Assembly (NCBI RefSeq): GCF_001465545.3
Contig: NZ_CP013480.3
Span: forward strand, 2,666,001-2,730,000
DNA from: Pandoraea norimbergensis
GTDB taxonomy: Bacteria > Pseudomonadota > Gammaproteobacteria > Burkholderiales > Burkholderiaceae
Reading direction: 5' to 3'
Length of the DNA: 64,000 nucleotides
The notes below the pieces were generated by a model. The model made no database searches and was not told the origin of the DNA. It saw only the letters and a program-made list of their open reading frames with translations. Positions within the stretch are counted from its first letter, which is position 1. Every line of letters starts with the position of its first letter. Shown here piece after piece: positions 32,422 to 41,743 of this stretch. Both the position numbers and the translations under genes were made by a program.

Positions 32422-35103
32422 ATGACTTTGCCTTCCCGCTCGCCGCGCGGTCTGTCGCTCGCGCTCGCCGTTTCCCTTCTGAGTCTGTCGTTCGCCGCGC
32501 CGGTGGTCGCCAAGACCGCGACCGGCAGCGACAATGCCGTGGGCACAAGCGGCGTCTCGCCGGCCGGCAAGGCCGTGCCGGGGCGCGCCGACGTCACGAT
32601 CAAGCGTGACGAGTTCGGTGTGCCGCATGTCTATGCCGCAACGACTTACGCGCTGTTCTACGGATACGGCTACGCGGTGGCACAAGACCGTCTGTTCCAG
32701 ATGGAGATGGCGCGCCGGAGCACACAGGGCACCGTGTCGGAAGTGCTGGGCGAGAAGTTCGTGGACTTCGATAAATCGATTCGTGGCAACTATTGGCCCG
32801 CGTCGATCCGTCGCCAACTGGCCGATCTGCCGCAGCGCGAGCGCGACATCGTTGAGGGATACGCCGCCGGCATGAATGCGTGGATTGCCCAAGTGCGCGC
32901 GCAACCGGACAAGCGCATGCCGAAGCAGTTCAACGACTTCGGTCTCCAGCCATCCAACTGGGATGCCTTCGACGTGGCGATGGTTTTCGTCGGCACGATG
33001 GCCAACCGGTTCTCCGACGCGACCAGCGAGATTGATAACTTGGCGCTGGTGACGGCACTCAAGGACAAATACGGTGCCGACAAGGGCATGGCGCTGTTCA
33101 ACGAACTCAAGTGGATCGTGAATCCCGATGCGCCGACGACCATTCCGGCATCGGAGGGTGTTTATCCGGTCAAGGTCGGTCCGCTGTCCAAAGTGGCGGC
33201 CGCCGCAGTGCTACCTGCGACTGTGGGACAGAACGACTCGGCGCAATCGATGCAGCCGCTCGCGCGCTACGACGGACCCGCGCCGATGCTGTCTCGCCTC
33301 GCACGCGACAACGATGGTGCGTTGCTGCATCAGACGCCCCAGGCCAACGCGGCAACGATGCTCGCCCAGTTCGCTGAATACGGTCAGCCGGGGCCGGCCG
33401 GGTTCCCGACGACCAGCAATATGTGGATCGTCGGCAAGAACAAAGCCCGCGACGCCAGCGCCATCATGCTTAACGGCCCGCAGTTCGGCTGGTTTGCCCC
33501 CGCGTACACCTACGGCATCGGTTTGCATGGCGCAGGCTTCGATCTCGTCGGCAATACGCCGTTTGGTTACCCCTGCATTTTGTTCGGCCACAACGGCAAG
33601 ATTTCGTGGGGCTCCACGGCGGGTTTCGGCGACGACATCGACATGTTCGCCGAGAAGATTGATCCGGCGAATCCGAATCGCTACTTCCATAACGGCCAAT
33701 GGCACGACATGGAAAAGCGCGTCGAGATCATCCGCGTGAAAGGCGGTGCACCGGTCGTGCAGGAGGTCTATCGCACGGTGCACGGCATCGTCATGCAGCG
33801 TGACGACAAGCAACACATCGCCTACGCGAAAGCGCGCGCATGGGATGGCCTTGAAGTGCAGTCGCTGCTCGCGTGGACGCATCAGGCCGAGGCGAAGGAC
33901 TGGAAGTCATGGACCGCGCAGGCCGCGCGTCATGCACTGACCATCAACTGGTACTACGCCGATACGGCCGGCAATATCGGTTACGTGCATACGGGCGCGT
34001 ATCCGGACCGCCGCCCGGGCCATGATCCTCGTTTGCCGGTGCCGGGCACCGGGGAATGGGATTGGAAGGGATTGCTGCCGTTCTCGACCAACCCGAAGGT
34101 CTACAACCCGAAGCAGGGCTGGATCGCCAACTGGAACAATTCGCCGCAGAAGGGCTATCCGGCAAGCGATCTGTTTGCGTTCGTGTGGGGCGGTGCCGAT
34201 CGTGTGGTCGAGATTGACGAGCGCATCAAGGCGCACGACAAGCTGAACGTCGACGACATGTGGCAGATCCTGAAGGAGACGAGTGCGGTCGACGTGAATC
34301 GTCGCCACTTTCTGCCGTTCATCGAGCGCGCGACGGCCAGCCTTCCCGCCACCGATGCCCGTCGTCAACTGGCTTTGCAATTGGCGAAGTGGGACGGCCT
34401 GAATCGTGATCCGCAACACACCGGGCACTACGATACGGCAGGCCCGGCAATCATGGACGCGTGGCTCTCCGCCATGCTCAAGCGCACGCTGGGCGAAGTG
34501 GTGCCTGCGCCGTACGACAAATGGTTCCTCGCCAGCGGCTATGCGACACCTCAGGACGGACCGACGGGTTCTGCCAACATCGGTAACGGCAGCAAGGTGC
34601 TGTACGAAGGGCTCCGGGGCGACAAGGCCGGTGTGCCGCAGACGTTCGATATCTTCGGCGGCAAGCGGCAGGACGACGTGATTCTCGCCGCGCTGGACGA
34701 TACCGTCACCGCACTCAAGTCCCGGTTGGGTCCCGACATGACGATGTGGCGCGCGCCGACCGTGCCGTTGACCTTCCGCGCCAACAACTTCTTCGGCGTA
34801 CCGCAGGCGAACGCCGGAGAAGCGGTTCGCACGCCCGTCTACATGAACCGTGGCACCGAGAACGATCTCATCGTGTTCGGCCCGAACGGCGCACGCGGCA
34901 AGATCGCGGCTTACGACGTGGTGGCACCGGGGCAGAGCGGCTTTGTCGCACCGGACGGCACGCCGTCGCCGCACTACGCCGATCAGGTGGAGATGTACAC
35001 CACGTTCGGGCGCAAGCCGCTCTGGCACTACAACGCGGACGTGAATCGCACCACCAAGTCGGTCGAGCGCCTGCGCATCGTGCCCGAGACCGGTAGCCAG
35101 TAA
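32422..35103 (+). CDS. pac: Penicillin G acylase precursor
   Basis: The 893-residue product is a close relative of E. coli-type penicillin G acylases (N-terminal nucleophile hydrolases). A signal peptide of about 31 residues leads the alpha chain. The beta chain should start at Ser332 in TTSNMW, and Asn572 in NWNNSPQ lies exactly at beta-Asn241, the oxyanion residue of the E. coli enzyme. The [24 protein letters not shown] and [16 protein letters not shown] stretches match the active-site region. Function is cleavage of phenylacetyl-type amides in the periplasm after autocatalytic maturation. The ATG at 32422 follows GGAG; a TTG three bases earlier is unlikely. Confidence 0.96.
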   Translation: MTLPSRSPRGLSLALAVSLLSLSFAAPVVAKTATGSDNAVGTSGVSPAGKAVPGRADVTIKRDEFGVPHVYAATTYALFYGYGYAVAQDRLFQMEMARRSTQGTVSEVLGEKFVDFDKSIRGNYWPASIRRQLADLPQRERDIVEGYAAGMNAWIAQVRAQPDKRMPKQFNDFGLQPSNWDAFDVAMVFVGTMANRFSDATSEIDNLALVTALKDKYGADKGMALFNELKWIVNPDAPTTIPASEGVYPVKVGPLSKVAAAAVLPATVGQNDSAQSMQPLARYDGPAPMLSRLARDNDGALLHQTPQANAATMLAQFAEYGQPGPAGFPTTSNMWIVGKNKARDASAIMLNGPQFGWFAPAYTYGIGLHGAGFDLVGNTPFGYPCILFGHNGKISWGSTAGFGDDIDMFAEKIDPANPNRYFHNGQWHDMEKRVEIIRVKGGAPVVQEVYRTVHGIVMQRDDKQHIAYAKARAWDGLEVQSLLAWTHQAEAKDWKSWTAQAARHALTINWYYADTAGNIGYVHTGAYPDRRPGHDPRLPVPGTGEWDWKGLLPFSTNPKVYNPKQGWIANWNNSPQKGYPASDLFAFVWGGADRVVEIDERIKAHDKLNVDDMWQILKETSAVDVNRRHFLPFIERATASLPATDARRQLALQLAKWDGLNRDPQHTGHYDTAGPAIMDAWLSAMLKRTLGEVVPAPYDKWFLASGYATPQDGPTGSANIGNGSKVLYEGLRGDKAGVPQTFDIFGGKRQDDVILAALDDTVTALKSRLGPDMTMWRAPTVPLTFRANNFFGVPQANAGEAVRTPVYMNRGTENDLIVFGPNGARGKIAAYDVVAPGQSGFVAPDGTPSPHYADQVEMYTTFGRKPLWHYNADVNRTTKSVERLRIVPETGSQ

Positions 35104-35126
35104 GGCCGAAGTCGGTCGTGGCGATG

Positions 35127-35159
35127 GATCAAGGCGCCGACGTCGTTGGCGTCTTGATC
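35127..35159 (+). terminator. Hairpin after the acylase gene
   Basis: GATCAAGGCGCC and GGCGTCTTGATC form a 12-bp stem with one G-T pair and a nine-base loop, 24 bases after the acylase stop. No clear U tract follows, so it may be a weak terminator or an mRNA-protecting structure. Confidence 0.6.
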
Positions 35160-35167
35160 CGGCACAT

Positions 35168-35211
35168 GAAAACTAATATGATTAGGCAATTGTCTAAATT
35201 GGTTAGTTTTC
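35168..35211. promoter_or_regulatory. Likely TetR operator region
   Basis: A near-perfect palindrome, TTAGGCAATTGTCTAA at 35182-35197 with one mismatched pair, lies inside an outer inverted repeat with arms GAAAACTAA (35168-35176) and TTAGTTTTC (35203-35211). It is 16-59 bases upstream of the TetR start, the expected place for autorepression. Confidence 0.7.
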
Positions 35212-35226
35212 AGTGCGAGAAATCCT

Positions 35227-35808
35227 ATGGTCAGAGCCGGACTGACGGTCGAGCGGTTGGTGGAGGGCGGTGCCGAGCTGGCCGACGAGATTGGCTTCGA
35301 GCATTTGACCGGGGCGGCGTTGGCACGCAAGTTCGACGTGCGACTCGCCAGCCTCTATTCGCACGTCAGGAATCTTGACGACCTCAAGTGTCAGATCGCG
35401 TTGTTGGCGTTGCGGCAGTTGGCAGACGCCACAGCGCAAGCGATGGCGGGCCGCGCGGGCAAGGACGCCCTGTATGCGCTGGCGAACGCCCATCGTGACT
35501 ACGCGCGCCGCCATCCGGGGCGCTTTGTTGCCGCTCGGCATCCGTTGCCGTCCGAGTTGGCCGCTGCGAGCGCCGGGCCGCAATTGACCCAACTGATCCG
35601 GGCGGTGCTGCATGGCTACGCGGTGCCCGAGGCAGAGCAGGTCCACGCCATTCGCTTTCTCGGCGGCTTCTTCATGGGCTACATCACGTTGGAAGCCGCG
35701 TCGGCGTTTGCGCACAGCACACCCGATGCCGACATCTCATGGCTACGCAGTCTTGATGCGCTCGATACGGCGCTCACGCACTGGCCGTCCACCCCCGACA
35801 CTCATTAG
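35227..35808 (+). CDS. TetR/AcrR-family regulator
   Basis: The 193-residue product has a TetR N-terminal helix-turn-helix (LTGAALARKFDVRLASLYSH) and a C-terminal domain of the WHG type (FLGGFFMGYITLEAASAF). It probably represses its own promoter and the downstream esterase through the palindromes at 35168-35211. Whether it also binds the unrelated palindrome ahead of the acylase gene is open, because the two sites do not share sequence. The esterase gene begins 11 bases after its stop, so the two are likely co-transcribed. Confidence 0.92.
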   Translation: MVRAGLTVERLVEGGAELADEIGFEHLTGAALARKFDVRLASLYSHVRNLDDLKCQIALLALRQLADATAQAMAGRAGKDALYALANAHRDYARRHPGRFVAARHPLPSELAAASAGPQLTQLIRAVLHGYAVPEAEQVHAIRFLGGFFMGYITLEAASAFAHSTPDADISWLRSLDALDTALTHWPSTPDTH

Positions 35809-35819
35809 TTCTATTACTC

Positions 35820-36815
35820 ATGACGCATCCCATCGACGGGGTCCGGGTTCCGGCCCGTGTGATTCCTTTTCCCGACAGCATCAGCGCGCAGGCGCAGGCC
35901 GCGTTGCGCCGTCTGGTGACTGCCGATGGCGAGCCGTTCAACGCGATGTACACCGCGCCATCGCCCGACGACTTTGACGGCTGGATGCAATTCAAGGCTG
36001 ATGCCGACGCCCAATACGGCGCGGCGATGGCACAGGTCGCAGGGTTGTTGAAGTCAACGGTGGAAACCGTAGCGATCGGTGACGCCACCGTCCACGTTGC
36101 GACGCCGGTCGATCTCGTGGCCGACGACGTCGTCTATATCGACTTGCACGGTGGCGGACTGGTGTTTGGCGGCGGCACCGTCTGCCGTATCGGCGCGCAA
36201 ATGCAGGCCGACCAGTTGGGCCTGCGCTGCTGGGGCATCGACTATCGCATGCCTCCCGAGCATCCGTATCCCGCCGGATTGGACGACTGTCTGACGGTCT
36301 ACCGTCGAGTGCTGGAGGCGTACCCAGCGAGTCACGTTGTCATTGGCGGGCGATCTGCTGGCGCGAATTTGGCAGCGGCGATGGTGTTGCGCGCACGCGA
36401 TGAGGGGCTGCCGTTACCGGCGGCACTGGTGTTGTTATCGCCGGAAGTCGATCTCACGGAATCGGGCGACAGTTTCGAGCTGAATCAGCGCGTGGACGTG
36501 CTGCTGCCCAAGTCGCTGATGCCGAATAACGTGTTGTATGCGGGCGGTGCGGATCTCGCCGATCCGTATCTATCGCCACTGTTCGGCGACTTCTCGCAGG
36601 GCTTCGTGCCGACGTTCATTCAAAGCGGTACGCGCGATCTGTTCCTGTCGAACGCAGTGCGTATGCATCGCGCACTGCGCCGCGCTGACGTGCCGTGTGA
36701 GCTTCATGTGTTCGAAGCCATGCCGCATGGGGGATTCATGGGGGCGCCGGAAGACCGGGAATTGCGCGCCGAGGTGGCGCGATTCGTCCGCGCGCATTTG
36801 CCAGCCGCGCGGTAA
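35820..36815 (+). CDS. Alpha/beta hydrolase, HSL-type esterase
   Basis: The 331-residue product has the HSL-family oxyanion motif (HGGGLVFGGG), the nucleophile elbow (GGRSAGANLA) and the His of the triad in MPHGGFMG, with the acid expected in FIQSGTRDLF. It should hydrolyse short-chain carboxylic esters. It sits in the TetR operon and is presumably regulated by it. It is convergent with the Crp/Fnr gene, with 16 bases between them. Confidence 0.92.
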   Translation: MTHPIDGVRVPARVIPFPDSISAQAQAALRRLVTADGEPFNAMYTAPSPDDFDGWMQFKADADAQYGAAMAQVAGLLKSTVETVAIGDATVHVATPVDLVADDVVYIDLHGGGLVFGGGTVCRIGAQMQADQLGLRCWGIDYRMPPEHPYPAGLDDCLTVYRRVLEAYPASHVVIGGRSAGANLAAAMVLRARDEGLPLPAALVLLSPEVDLTESGDSFELNQRVDVLLPKSLMPNNVLYAGGADLADPYLSPLFGDFSQGFVPTFIQSGTRDLFLSNAVRMHRALRRADVPCELHVFEAMPHGGFMGAPEDRELRAEVARFVRAHLPAAR

Positions 36816-36831
36816 GCCTTCAGGGCAAACG

Positions 36832-37503
36832 CTACATCCCGAATTCGCGCAAACCTTCGAGGTCGAGAATGGTCAGGACACCGTAATCGACCTTCACCAA
36901 CCCGGCCTGTTCCAGCACCTTGAGTGCGAGATTGACGCGCTGGCGCGAGACGCCCGCGAGATAACTGAGTTCTTCCTGCGAAATCTGCACGGTCGTGTCG
37001 TCGCTCGGGTAGAGATCAGGATTGAACATCGACGACAGCGAGCGCGCAACACGGGCATCGGTATCGAGCAGACGCTCGTGTTCGACGGCGGCAATGAACT
37101 GACCAAGACGTTCGTTGAGTTGCAGCGTCAGGAAGCGATTGAACGGGATGCTCGTGTCGAGAAGCCAGTCGAACGTCGCAATCGGCATATGCGCGAGCAC
37201 GGAGTCTCGCAAGGCCATCACGTCGTATTTGCGGATCTCGCGCTTCAGTAACGACCCTTCGCCGAACCACGCGCCCGAGGGCACGCCGGTAAAGGTCACC
37301 GACTTGCCGCTGGCCGAGGCGGTCGCAATCTTCACGAGCCCGTCGATCACGCCGAACCAGGCGTGCGACGGATCGCCCTTGCGGCAAACGTAGCCGCCAC
37401 TCTCCACTGGCCGTACCTGAATCTCTGCCGTCACGCGCTCGCGCTGTGCCGGCGTGAGTCCTTGTGCCCATACGCTGCGCTGCAACAGGGTCTCTAACGA
37501 CAT
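36832..37503 (-). CDS. Crp/Fnr-family transcriptional regulator
   Basis: The 223-residue protein has an N-terminal cyclic-nucleotide-binding-type domain (GGYVCRKGDPSHAWFGVIDG, FTGVPSGAWFGEGSLLKRE) and a C-terminal winged helix (ISQEELSYLAGVSRQRVNLA). Cys clusters for a 4Fe-4S group like Fnr are absent, so it does not appear to be an oxygen sensor of that type. It is divergent from the CoA ligase-Liv transporter cluster and is the likely regulator of it. A Crp/Fnr-like box lies at 37522-37539, just upstream of its start. Confidence 0.92.
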   Translation of the reverse strand: MSLETLLQRSVWAQGLTPAQRERVTAEIQVRPVESGGYVCRKGDPSHAWFGVIDGLVKIATASASGKSVTFTGVPSGAWFGEGSLLKREIRKYDVMALRDSVLAHMPIATFDWLLDTSIPFNRFLTLQLNERLGQFIAAVEHERLLDTDARVARSLSSMFNPDLYPSDDTTVQISQEELSYLAGVSRQRVNLALKVLEQAGLVKVDYGVLTILDLEGLREFGM

Positions 37504-37521
37504 ATAGGGACTTTCCCTTGA

Positions 37522-37539
37522 TTGTCATCCGGGTGACAA
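37522..37539. promoter_or_regulatory. Crp/Fnr-type operator
   Basis: TTGTCA-TCCGGG-TGACAA is a perfect inverted repeat with six-base arms, matching the TTGTC-N8-GACAA form of Crp/Fnr-family boxes. It lies 19-36 bases from the Crp/Fnr start codon, so autoregulation is probable. Confidence 0.75.
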
Positions 37540-37805
37540 ATCCGTCGTGGGTCATGGGGTATCTTCGCCTTGCCATGCGCAGGGTGAGACAAGCATCCAC
37601 GGTGTTGCAACACGACGCCGAAGCACAAGTATAGAAGCTGCCTGCCGCGCGGCAAAGCGATCGTCACTGCACTACCCGCCAACGAATAAGCGTCGTGAAA
37701 AATGACGCGAGCAGGATGGCGTGCGCCATCGCGCACGCGCCGACCGAGCCACGCCACGCCCCCCCTCGACGGAAGTCGAAGCGTGGCGAGACACAGGAGA
37801 CAGGC
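37540..37805. other. Divergent intergenic region, crp-like gene to CoA ligase
   Basis: About 300 bases separate the divergent starts, including the operator at 37522-37539. It also holds a perfect 12-base palindrome, GTGTTGCAACAC, at 37602-37613. No small gene was recognised. The ligase ribosome-binding site (AGGAG) lies at the right end. An in-frame upstream start at 37695 would extend the ligase by 37 residues but lacks support. Confidence 0.6.
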
Positions 37806-39779
37806 ATGCAGGAGCGGACCACTTTCCCGCGTTTGTTGTTGGCACACGCCGCCACACGTGGCGCCAGCACAGCGTACCGGGAAAAAGATCTGGGTATCTG
37901 GCAAAGCTGGAGCTGGCAGGACGCTGCGCATGAAGTGCGCATGCTCGCCTGTGCGCTGGCCGCCGCCGGATTCTCACGCGGCGACAATCTCGCCATCATC
38001 GGTAATAACCGGGTGCGCCTGTACTGGGCCATGACGGCCGCGCAGGCACTGGGCGGTGTCGCGGTGCCGCTGTATCAGGACGCCGTCGCGGCGGAAATGA
38101 TTCACGTGCTCGAAGACGCTGAAATCAATTTCGCCATCGTTGAAGATCAGGAGCAGGTCGACAAGCTGCTGGAGCTGCGTGAGAGCGTGCCGCATCTGGC
38201 GCACATCATTTACGAAGATCCGCGCGGCCTGCGCAACTACGATGCGCCCGGCCTGCAATCGTATGCCTCGATGGTGGCGCAGGGTCGTGAGTTCGACGCA
38301 AAACATCCGCGCTATTTCGACGATGCCGTTGCCGCAGTAGACGCCGACGATACGGCCACCATTCTTTACACCTCCGGCACGACCGGTAAGCCGAAAGGGG
38401 TTTGCCATTCTCACGCAGGTTTGATCGGTGCCGCGCATCATGGCAGCCAGTTCGACAAACTCTCGGCCGACGATGAAGTGCTGTCGTACCTGCCGATGGC
38501 TTGGGTGGGCGACCATCTGTTTTCCTATGCGCAGGCGCTGGTGACTGGCTTCACGGTGAATTGTCCGGAGTCGCCGGAGACCGTCGCCACCGACATGCGG
38601 GAGATCGGCCCGACGTATTACTTCGCGCCGCCGCGCGTGTATGAAAACGTGCTGACGCAGGTGATGATTCGCATGGAAGATGCGAGCGCGATCAAGCGAA
38701 AGATGTTCGCGCACTTCATGAATGTCGCGCAGCGTTGCGGCGCTGCCGTACTCGACGCTCAACCGGTGGCGCTGCTCGACCGGCTGCAATACGCACTGGG
38801 CAATCTTTGCATCTACGGCCCGCTGCGCAACACGCTCGGCATGAGCCGTATCCGCACGGCTTATACCGCCGGAGAAGCCATCGGGCCGGATCTGTTCCGG
38901 TTCTATCGCGCTATCGGTATCAATCTGAAGCAGTTCTACGGACAGACCGAGACGTGTGCCTACGTCTGTCTGCAACCGGACCGTCAGGTGCGCTTCGACA
39001 GCGTTGGCCCTGTCGCGCCGGGTATGGAAATCAAGATCGCGGAGAGCGGCGAAGTGCTGGTGCGCGGTGTCGGGTTGCTCAAGGAGTACTACAAGCGCCC
39101 TGACGCCACGCGTGAAGCCTTCGACGAGCACGGCTACTTCCGCACGGGCGACGCCGGCATCATCGACGCCGATGGGCACCTGCGTATCGTCGATCGCGCT
39201 AAAGACGTCGGCAAGCTGTCCTGCGGCTCGTTGTTCGCGCCCAAGTTCATCGAGAACAAGCTCAAGTTCTTCTCGTACATCAAGGAAGCCGTGGCGTTCG
39301 GCGATGGCCGCGACAACGTGTGCGCGTTCATCAACATCGATATGGATGCGGTGGGCAACTGGGCGGAGCGTCATAACCTGGCCTATGCCGGTTACGTCGA
39401 TCTCGCGGGCAACGAACAGGTCGCCGAGTTGATTTTGGGCTGCATCGAGCAGGTGAACGCCGATCTGGCCAAGGAATCGGCCTTCGCCGCCGCGCAGATT
39501 CATCGCTTCATGATCCTGCACAAGGAACTGGACCCCGATGACGACGAGCTGACCCGCACGCGCAAGGTGCGCCGCACGTTCATTGCGCAAAAGTACGACG
39601 TGCTGATCGACGCCTTCTATTCGGGCAAGACGGCGCAGTTCATCGAAACCCGGGTGAAGTTCGAAGACGGGCGGGAGGGCAGCGTGAGTGCCACGCTGAA
39701 GATTCATCCCGCGCGCGTACTCGGCACCCGCGCGCCCGTCGATGACCCTGCGCCTGTCGGGTTGCGCTGCGCCGCTTAG
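37806..39779 (+). CDS. Acyl-CoA synthetase (AMP-forming), long-chain type
   Basis: The 657-residue product has the AMP-binding P-loop (TILYTSGTTGKPKG) at about residue 185, an A5-type motif (FYGQTETCAYVC) and the DAGIIDADGHLRIVDRAKDV motif in the C-terminal domain. It activates a carboxylic acid to its CoA thioester. It belongs to the long synthetases of about 650 residues that often precede LivGHMJF-type importers in betaproteobacteria, where import and CoA activation are paired. The substrate could be an aromatic acid or a fatty acid; the sequence does not decide. The ATG at 37806 follows AGGAG. Confidence 0.92.
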   Translation: MQERTTFPRLLLAHAATRGASTAYREKDLGIWQSWSWQDAAHEVRMLACALAAAGFSRGDNLAIIGNNRVRLYWAMTAAQALGGVAVPLYQDAVAAEMIHVLEDAEINFAIVEDQEQVDKLLELRESVPHLAHIIYEDPRGLRNYDAPGLQSYASMVAQGREFDAKHPRYFDDAVAAVDADDTATILYTSGTTGKPKGVCHSHAGLIGAAHHGSQFDKLSADDEVLSYLPMAWVGDHLFSYAQALVTGFTVNCPESPETVATDMREIGPTYYFAPPRVYENVLTQVMIRMEDASAIKRKMFAHFMNVAQRCGAAVLDAQPVALLDRLQYALGNLCIYGPLRNTLGMSRIRTAYTAGEAIGPDLFRFYRAIGINLKQFYGQTETCAYVCLQPDRQVRFDSVGPVAPGMEIKIAESGEVLVRGVGLLKEYYKRPDATREAFDEHGYFRTGDAGIIDADGHLRIVDRAKDVGKLSCGSLFAPKFIENKLKFFSYIKEAVAFGDGRDNVCAFINIDMDAVGNWAERHNLAYAGYVDLAGNEQVAELILGCIEQVNADLAKESAFAAAQIHRFMILHKELDPDDDELTRTRKVRRTFIAQKYDVLIDAFYSGKTAQFIETRVKFEDGREGSVSATLKIHPARVLGTRAPVDDPAPVGLRCAA

Positions 39780-39889
39780 ATGTCGCACGAACGTTTGAAC
39801 CCATGAATGTGATGTACGCCGCCACGACTACGAGTCGCCGCGTCACCCGACATCCGCCAGATTTCACCGGGCATTCCGCAGGAGCAGGC

Positions 39890-40696
39890 ATGAACGACAA
39901 ACGCAAGGCCGGCGATGTGTTGATCGATTTGCAGCACATCAGCCTGTCGTTCGGGGGCGTCAAGGCGCTTACCGATATTTCGTTCGACGTCCGCGAACAC
40001 GAGATACGGGCCATCATCGGCCCGAACGGCGCGGGCAAGAGTTCGATGCTCAACGTCATCAATGGCGTCTATCACCCGCAACAGGGCACGATCGTCTTTC
40101 GCGGCCAAGTGCGCCAACGCATGCATCCCACGTCCGCCGCCCGGCAAGGCGTGGCGCGCACCTTCCAGAACATCGCCCTGTTCAAGGGCATGACGGTGCT
40201 CGACAACATCATGACGGGCCGCAACACCCGCATGCGCTCCGGCTTGCTGGCCAATGCGCTGTGGTGGGGACCGGCACGCCGTGAAGAGACGATTCATCGC
40301 GAGAAGGTCGAAGAGATCATCGACTTTCTCGAAATTCAACACATCCGCAAGACGCCCGTTGGCCGGTTGCCGTATGGCCTGCAAAAGCGTGTCGAGCTGG
40401 CGCGGGCGCTGGCGGCCGAGCCTGAGTTGCTGTTGCTCGATGAGCCCATGGCCGGCATGAATCTCGAAGAAAAGCGCGACATGTGCCGCTTCATTCTCGA
40501 AGTGAACGAAGAGTTCGGCACGACCATCGTGCTCATCGAACACGATATGGGGGTGGTGATGGACATTTCGGATCGCGTTGTCGTGCTCGACTACGGCAAG
40601 AAGATCGGCGACGGACCGCCAGCGGAAGTCAAGCAAGACCCGGAAGTCATCCGCGCCTATCTCGGATCGGCGCACGGCGAGCCCGTCGCGGCCTGA
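39890..40696 (+). CDS. livG: Branched-chain-type ABC transporter ATPase (LivG-like)
   Basis: The 268-residue protein has Walker A (GPNGAGKSS), a short linker-signature (LPYGLQKRVELARAL) and Walker B (LLLLDEPMAGMN) typical of LivG, plus the C-terminal Liv-specific end (DPEVIRAYLGSAH). I chose the ATG at 39890 with GGAG upstream; a start at 39803 adds 29 unconserved residues. It energises a HAAT-family importer with the LivF-like ATPase encoded after the binding protein. The symbol names the family; the substrate is not known to be a branched-chain amino acid. Confidence 0.92.
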   Translation: MNDKRKAGDVLIDLQHISLSFGGVKALTDISFDVREHEIRAIIGPNGAGKSSMLNVINGVYHPQQGTIVFRGQVRQRMHPTSAARQGVARTFQNIALFKGMTVLDNIMTGRNTRMRSGLLANALWWGPARREETIHREKVEEIIDFLEIQHIRKTPVGRLPYGLQKRVELARALAAEPELLLLDEPMAGMNLEEKRDMCRFILEVNEEFGTTIVLIEHDMGVVMDISDRVVVLDYGKKIGDGPPAEVKQDPEVIRAYLGSAHGEPVAA

Positions 40697-40757
40697 GCGG
40701 CACGCGGCCGCGCATCTGCGGATTGCGAATTATCGAATTGTCGAATTGGAGACATCG

Positions 40758-41672
40758 ATGCAGTTCTTTCTGGAAATTCTGATCGGCGGGCTGCTCTCGG
40801 GCGTGATGTATTCGCTTGTGGCGCTGGGCTTCGTGCTGATCTTCAAAGCGTCCGGCGTATTCAACTTCGCGCAGGGTGCCATGGTGTACTTCGCGGCGCT
40901 GTCGGTCGTCGGACTGATGGAGCGAGGCTTGCCGCTGTGGGCGGCCGCCATCGGCGCATTCGGCGTCATGGTGCTGGTGGGCGCGGCCACTGAGCGGTTT
41001 GTGTTGCGCAAGCTGGTGAACCAGTCGCCCATCACGCTGTTCATGGCGACCATCGGTCTGTCGTTCTTTCTCGAAGGACTGGCACCGCTGCTGTGGGGCA
41101 ATGAAGTTCGTCCGCTGTCGCTGGGCATCGTCGACGAGCCTATCGCTTCGATCATGGACTCGACCGGCCTGCTGGTGAGCAGCTTCGATCTGGCCGCGGC
41201 CGGCATTGCGGCAGTCCTCGTCGCGCTGCTCGCGTTGTTCTTCAAGGCCACGAGCATCGGCCGGGCCCTGCGTGCAGTGGCCGACGACCATCAGGCGGCG
41301 CTCTCGCTGGGCATTCCGTTACAGCGCATCTGGGTGGTGGTGTGGAGCGTGTCGGGCTTCGTCGCGCTGGTGGCGGGCATGCTCTGGGGCTCGCGCAACG
41401 GCGTGCAGTTCGCCCTGACGATGACGGCACTCAAGGCGTTGCCCGTACTGATTCTCGGTGGCTTCACATCGATTCCGGGCGCCATTGTCGGCGGCCTGAT
41501 CATCGGCGCGGCGGAAAAACTTGCCGAGATCTACCTGCCGCAACTGCTGCAAAGCCAGTTTGGCGGCAACTTCGGGGGTATCGAAGGCTGGTTCCCCTAT
41601 GTCTTTGCGTTGCTGTTCCTGCTCGTTCGCCCCGAGGGGTTGTTCGGCGAGCGTCATATCGACCGGGTCTAG
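40758..41672 (+). CDS. livH: Branched-chain-type ABC transporter permease (LivH-like)
   Basis: The 304-residue product has the LivH opening (ILIGGLLSGVMYSLVALGFV, FKASGVFNFAQGAMVYF) and repeated hydrophobic segments typical of the permease. A conserved GALRAVADDHQAALSLGIPL-type loop (here GRALRAVADDHQAALSLGIP) contacts the ATPase. I chose the ATG at 40758, with TTGGAGAC upstream. The neighbouring genes are LivG and LivM. Confidence 0.93.
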   Translation: MQFFLEILIGGLLSGVMYSLVALGFVLIFKASGVFNFAQGAMVYFAALSVVGLMERGLPLWAAAIGAFGVMVLVGAATERFVLRKLVNQSPITLFMATIGLSFFLEGLAPLLWGNEVRPLSLGIVDEPIASIMDSTGLLVSSFDLAAAGIAAVLVALLALFFKATSIGRALRAVADDHQAALSLGIPLQRIWVVVWSVSGFVALVAGMLWGSRNGVQFALTMTALKALPVLILGGFTSIPGAIVGGLIIGAAEKLAEIYLPQLLQSQFGGNFGGIEGWFPYVFALLFLLVRPEGLFGERHIDRV

Positions 41673-41743
41673 GGCATGTTCCCCCTAGTCTGGCGATCGA
41701 TGAACCAGCAAGCACGCACAAGCACTTAACGCAGAGGCCACAC

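Noticed and set aside
35127..35159. The GATCAAGGCGCC hairpin as a regulator operator.
   Set aside because: The arms are separated by nine bases and follow the acylase stop, so an RNA hairpin is the simpler reading; the TetR palindromes lie further downstream.
37974..39788. A 604-residue minus-strand open frame opposite the acyl-CoA synthetase.
   Set aside because: Its composition is Arg/His/Ala-rich without motifs, and the plus-strand synthetase is clear.
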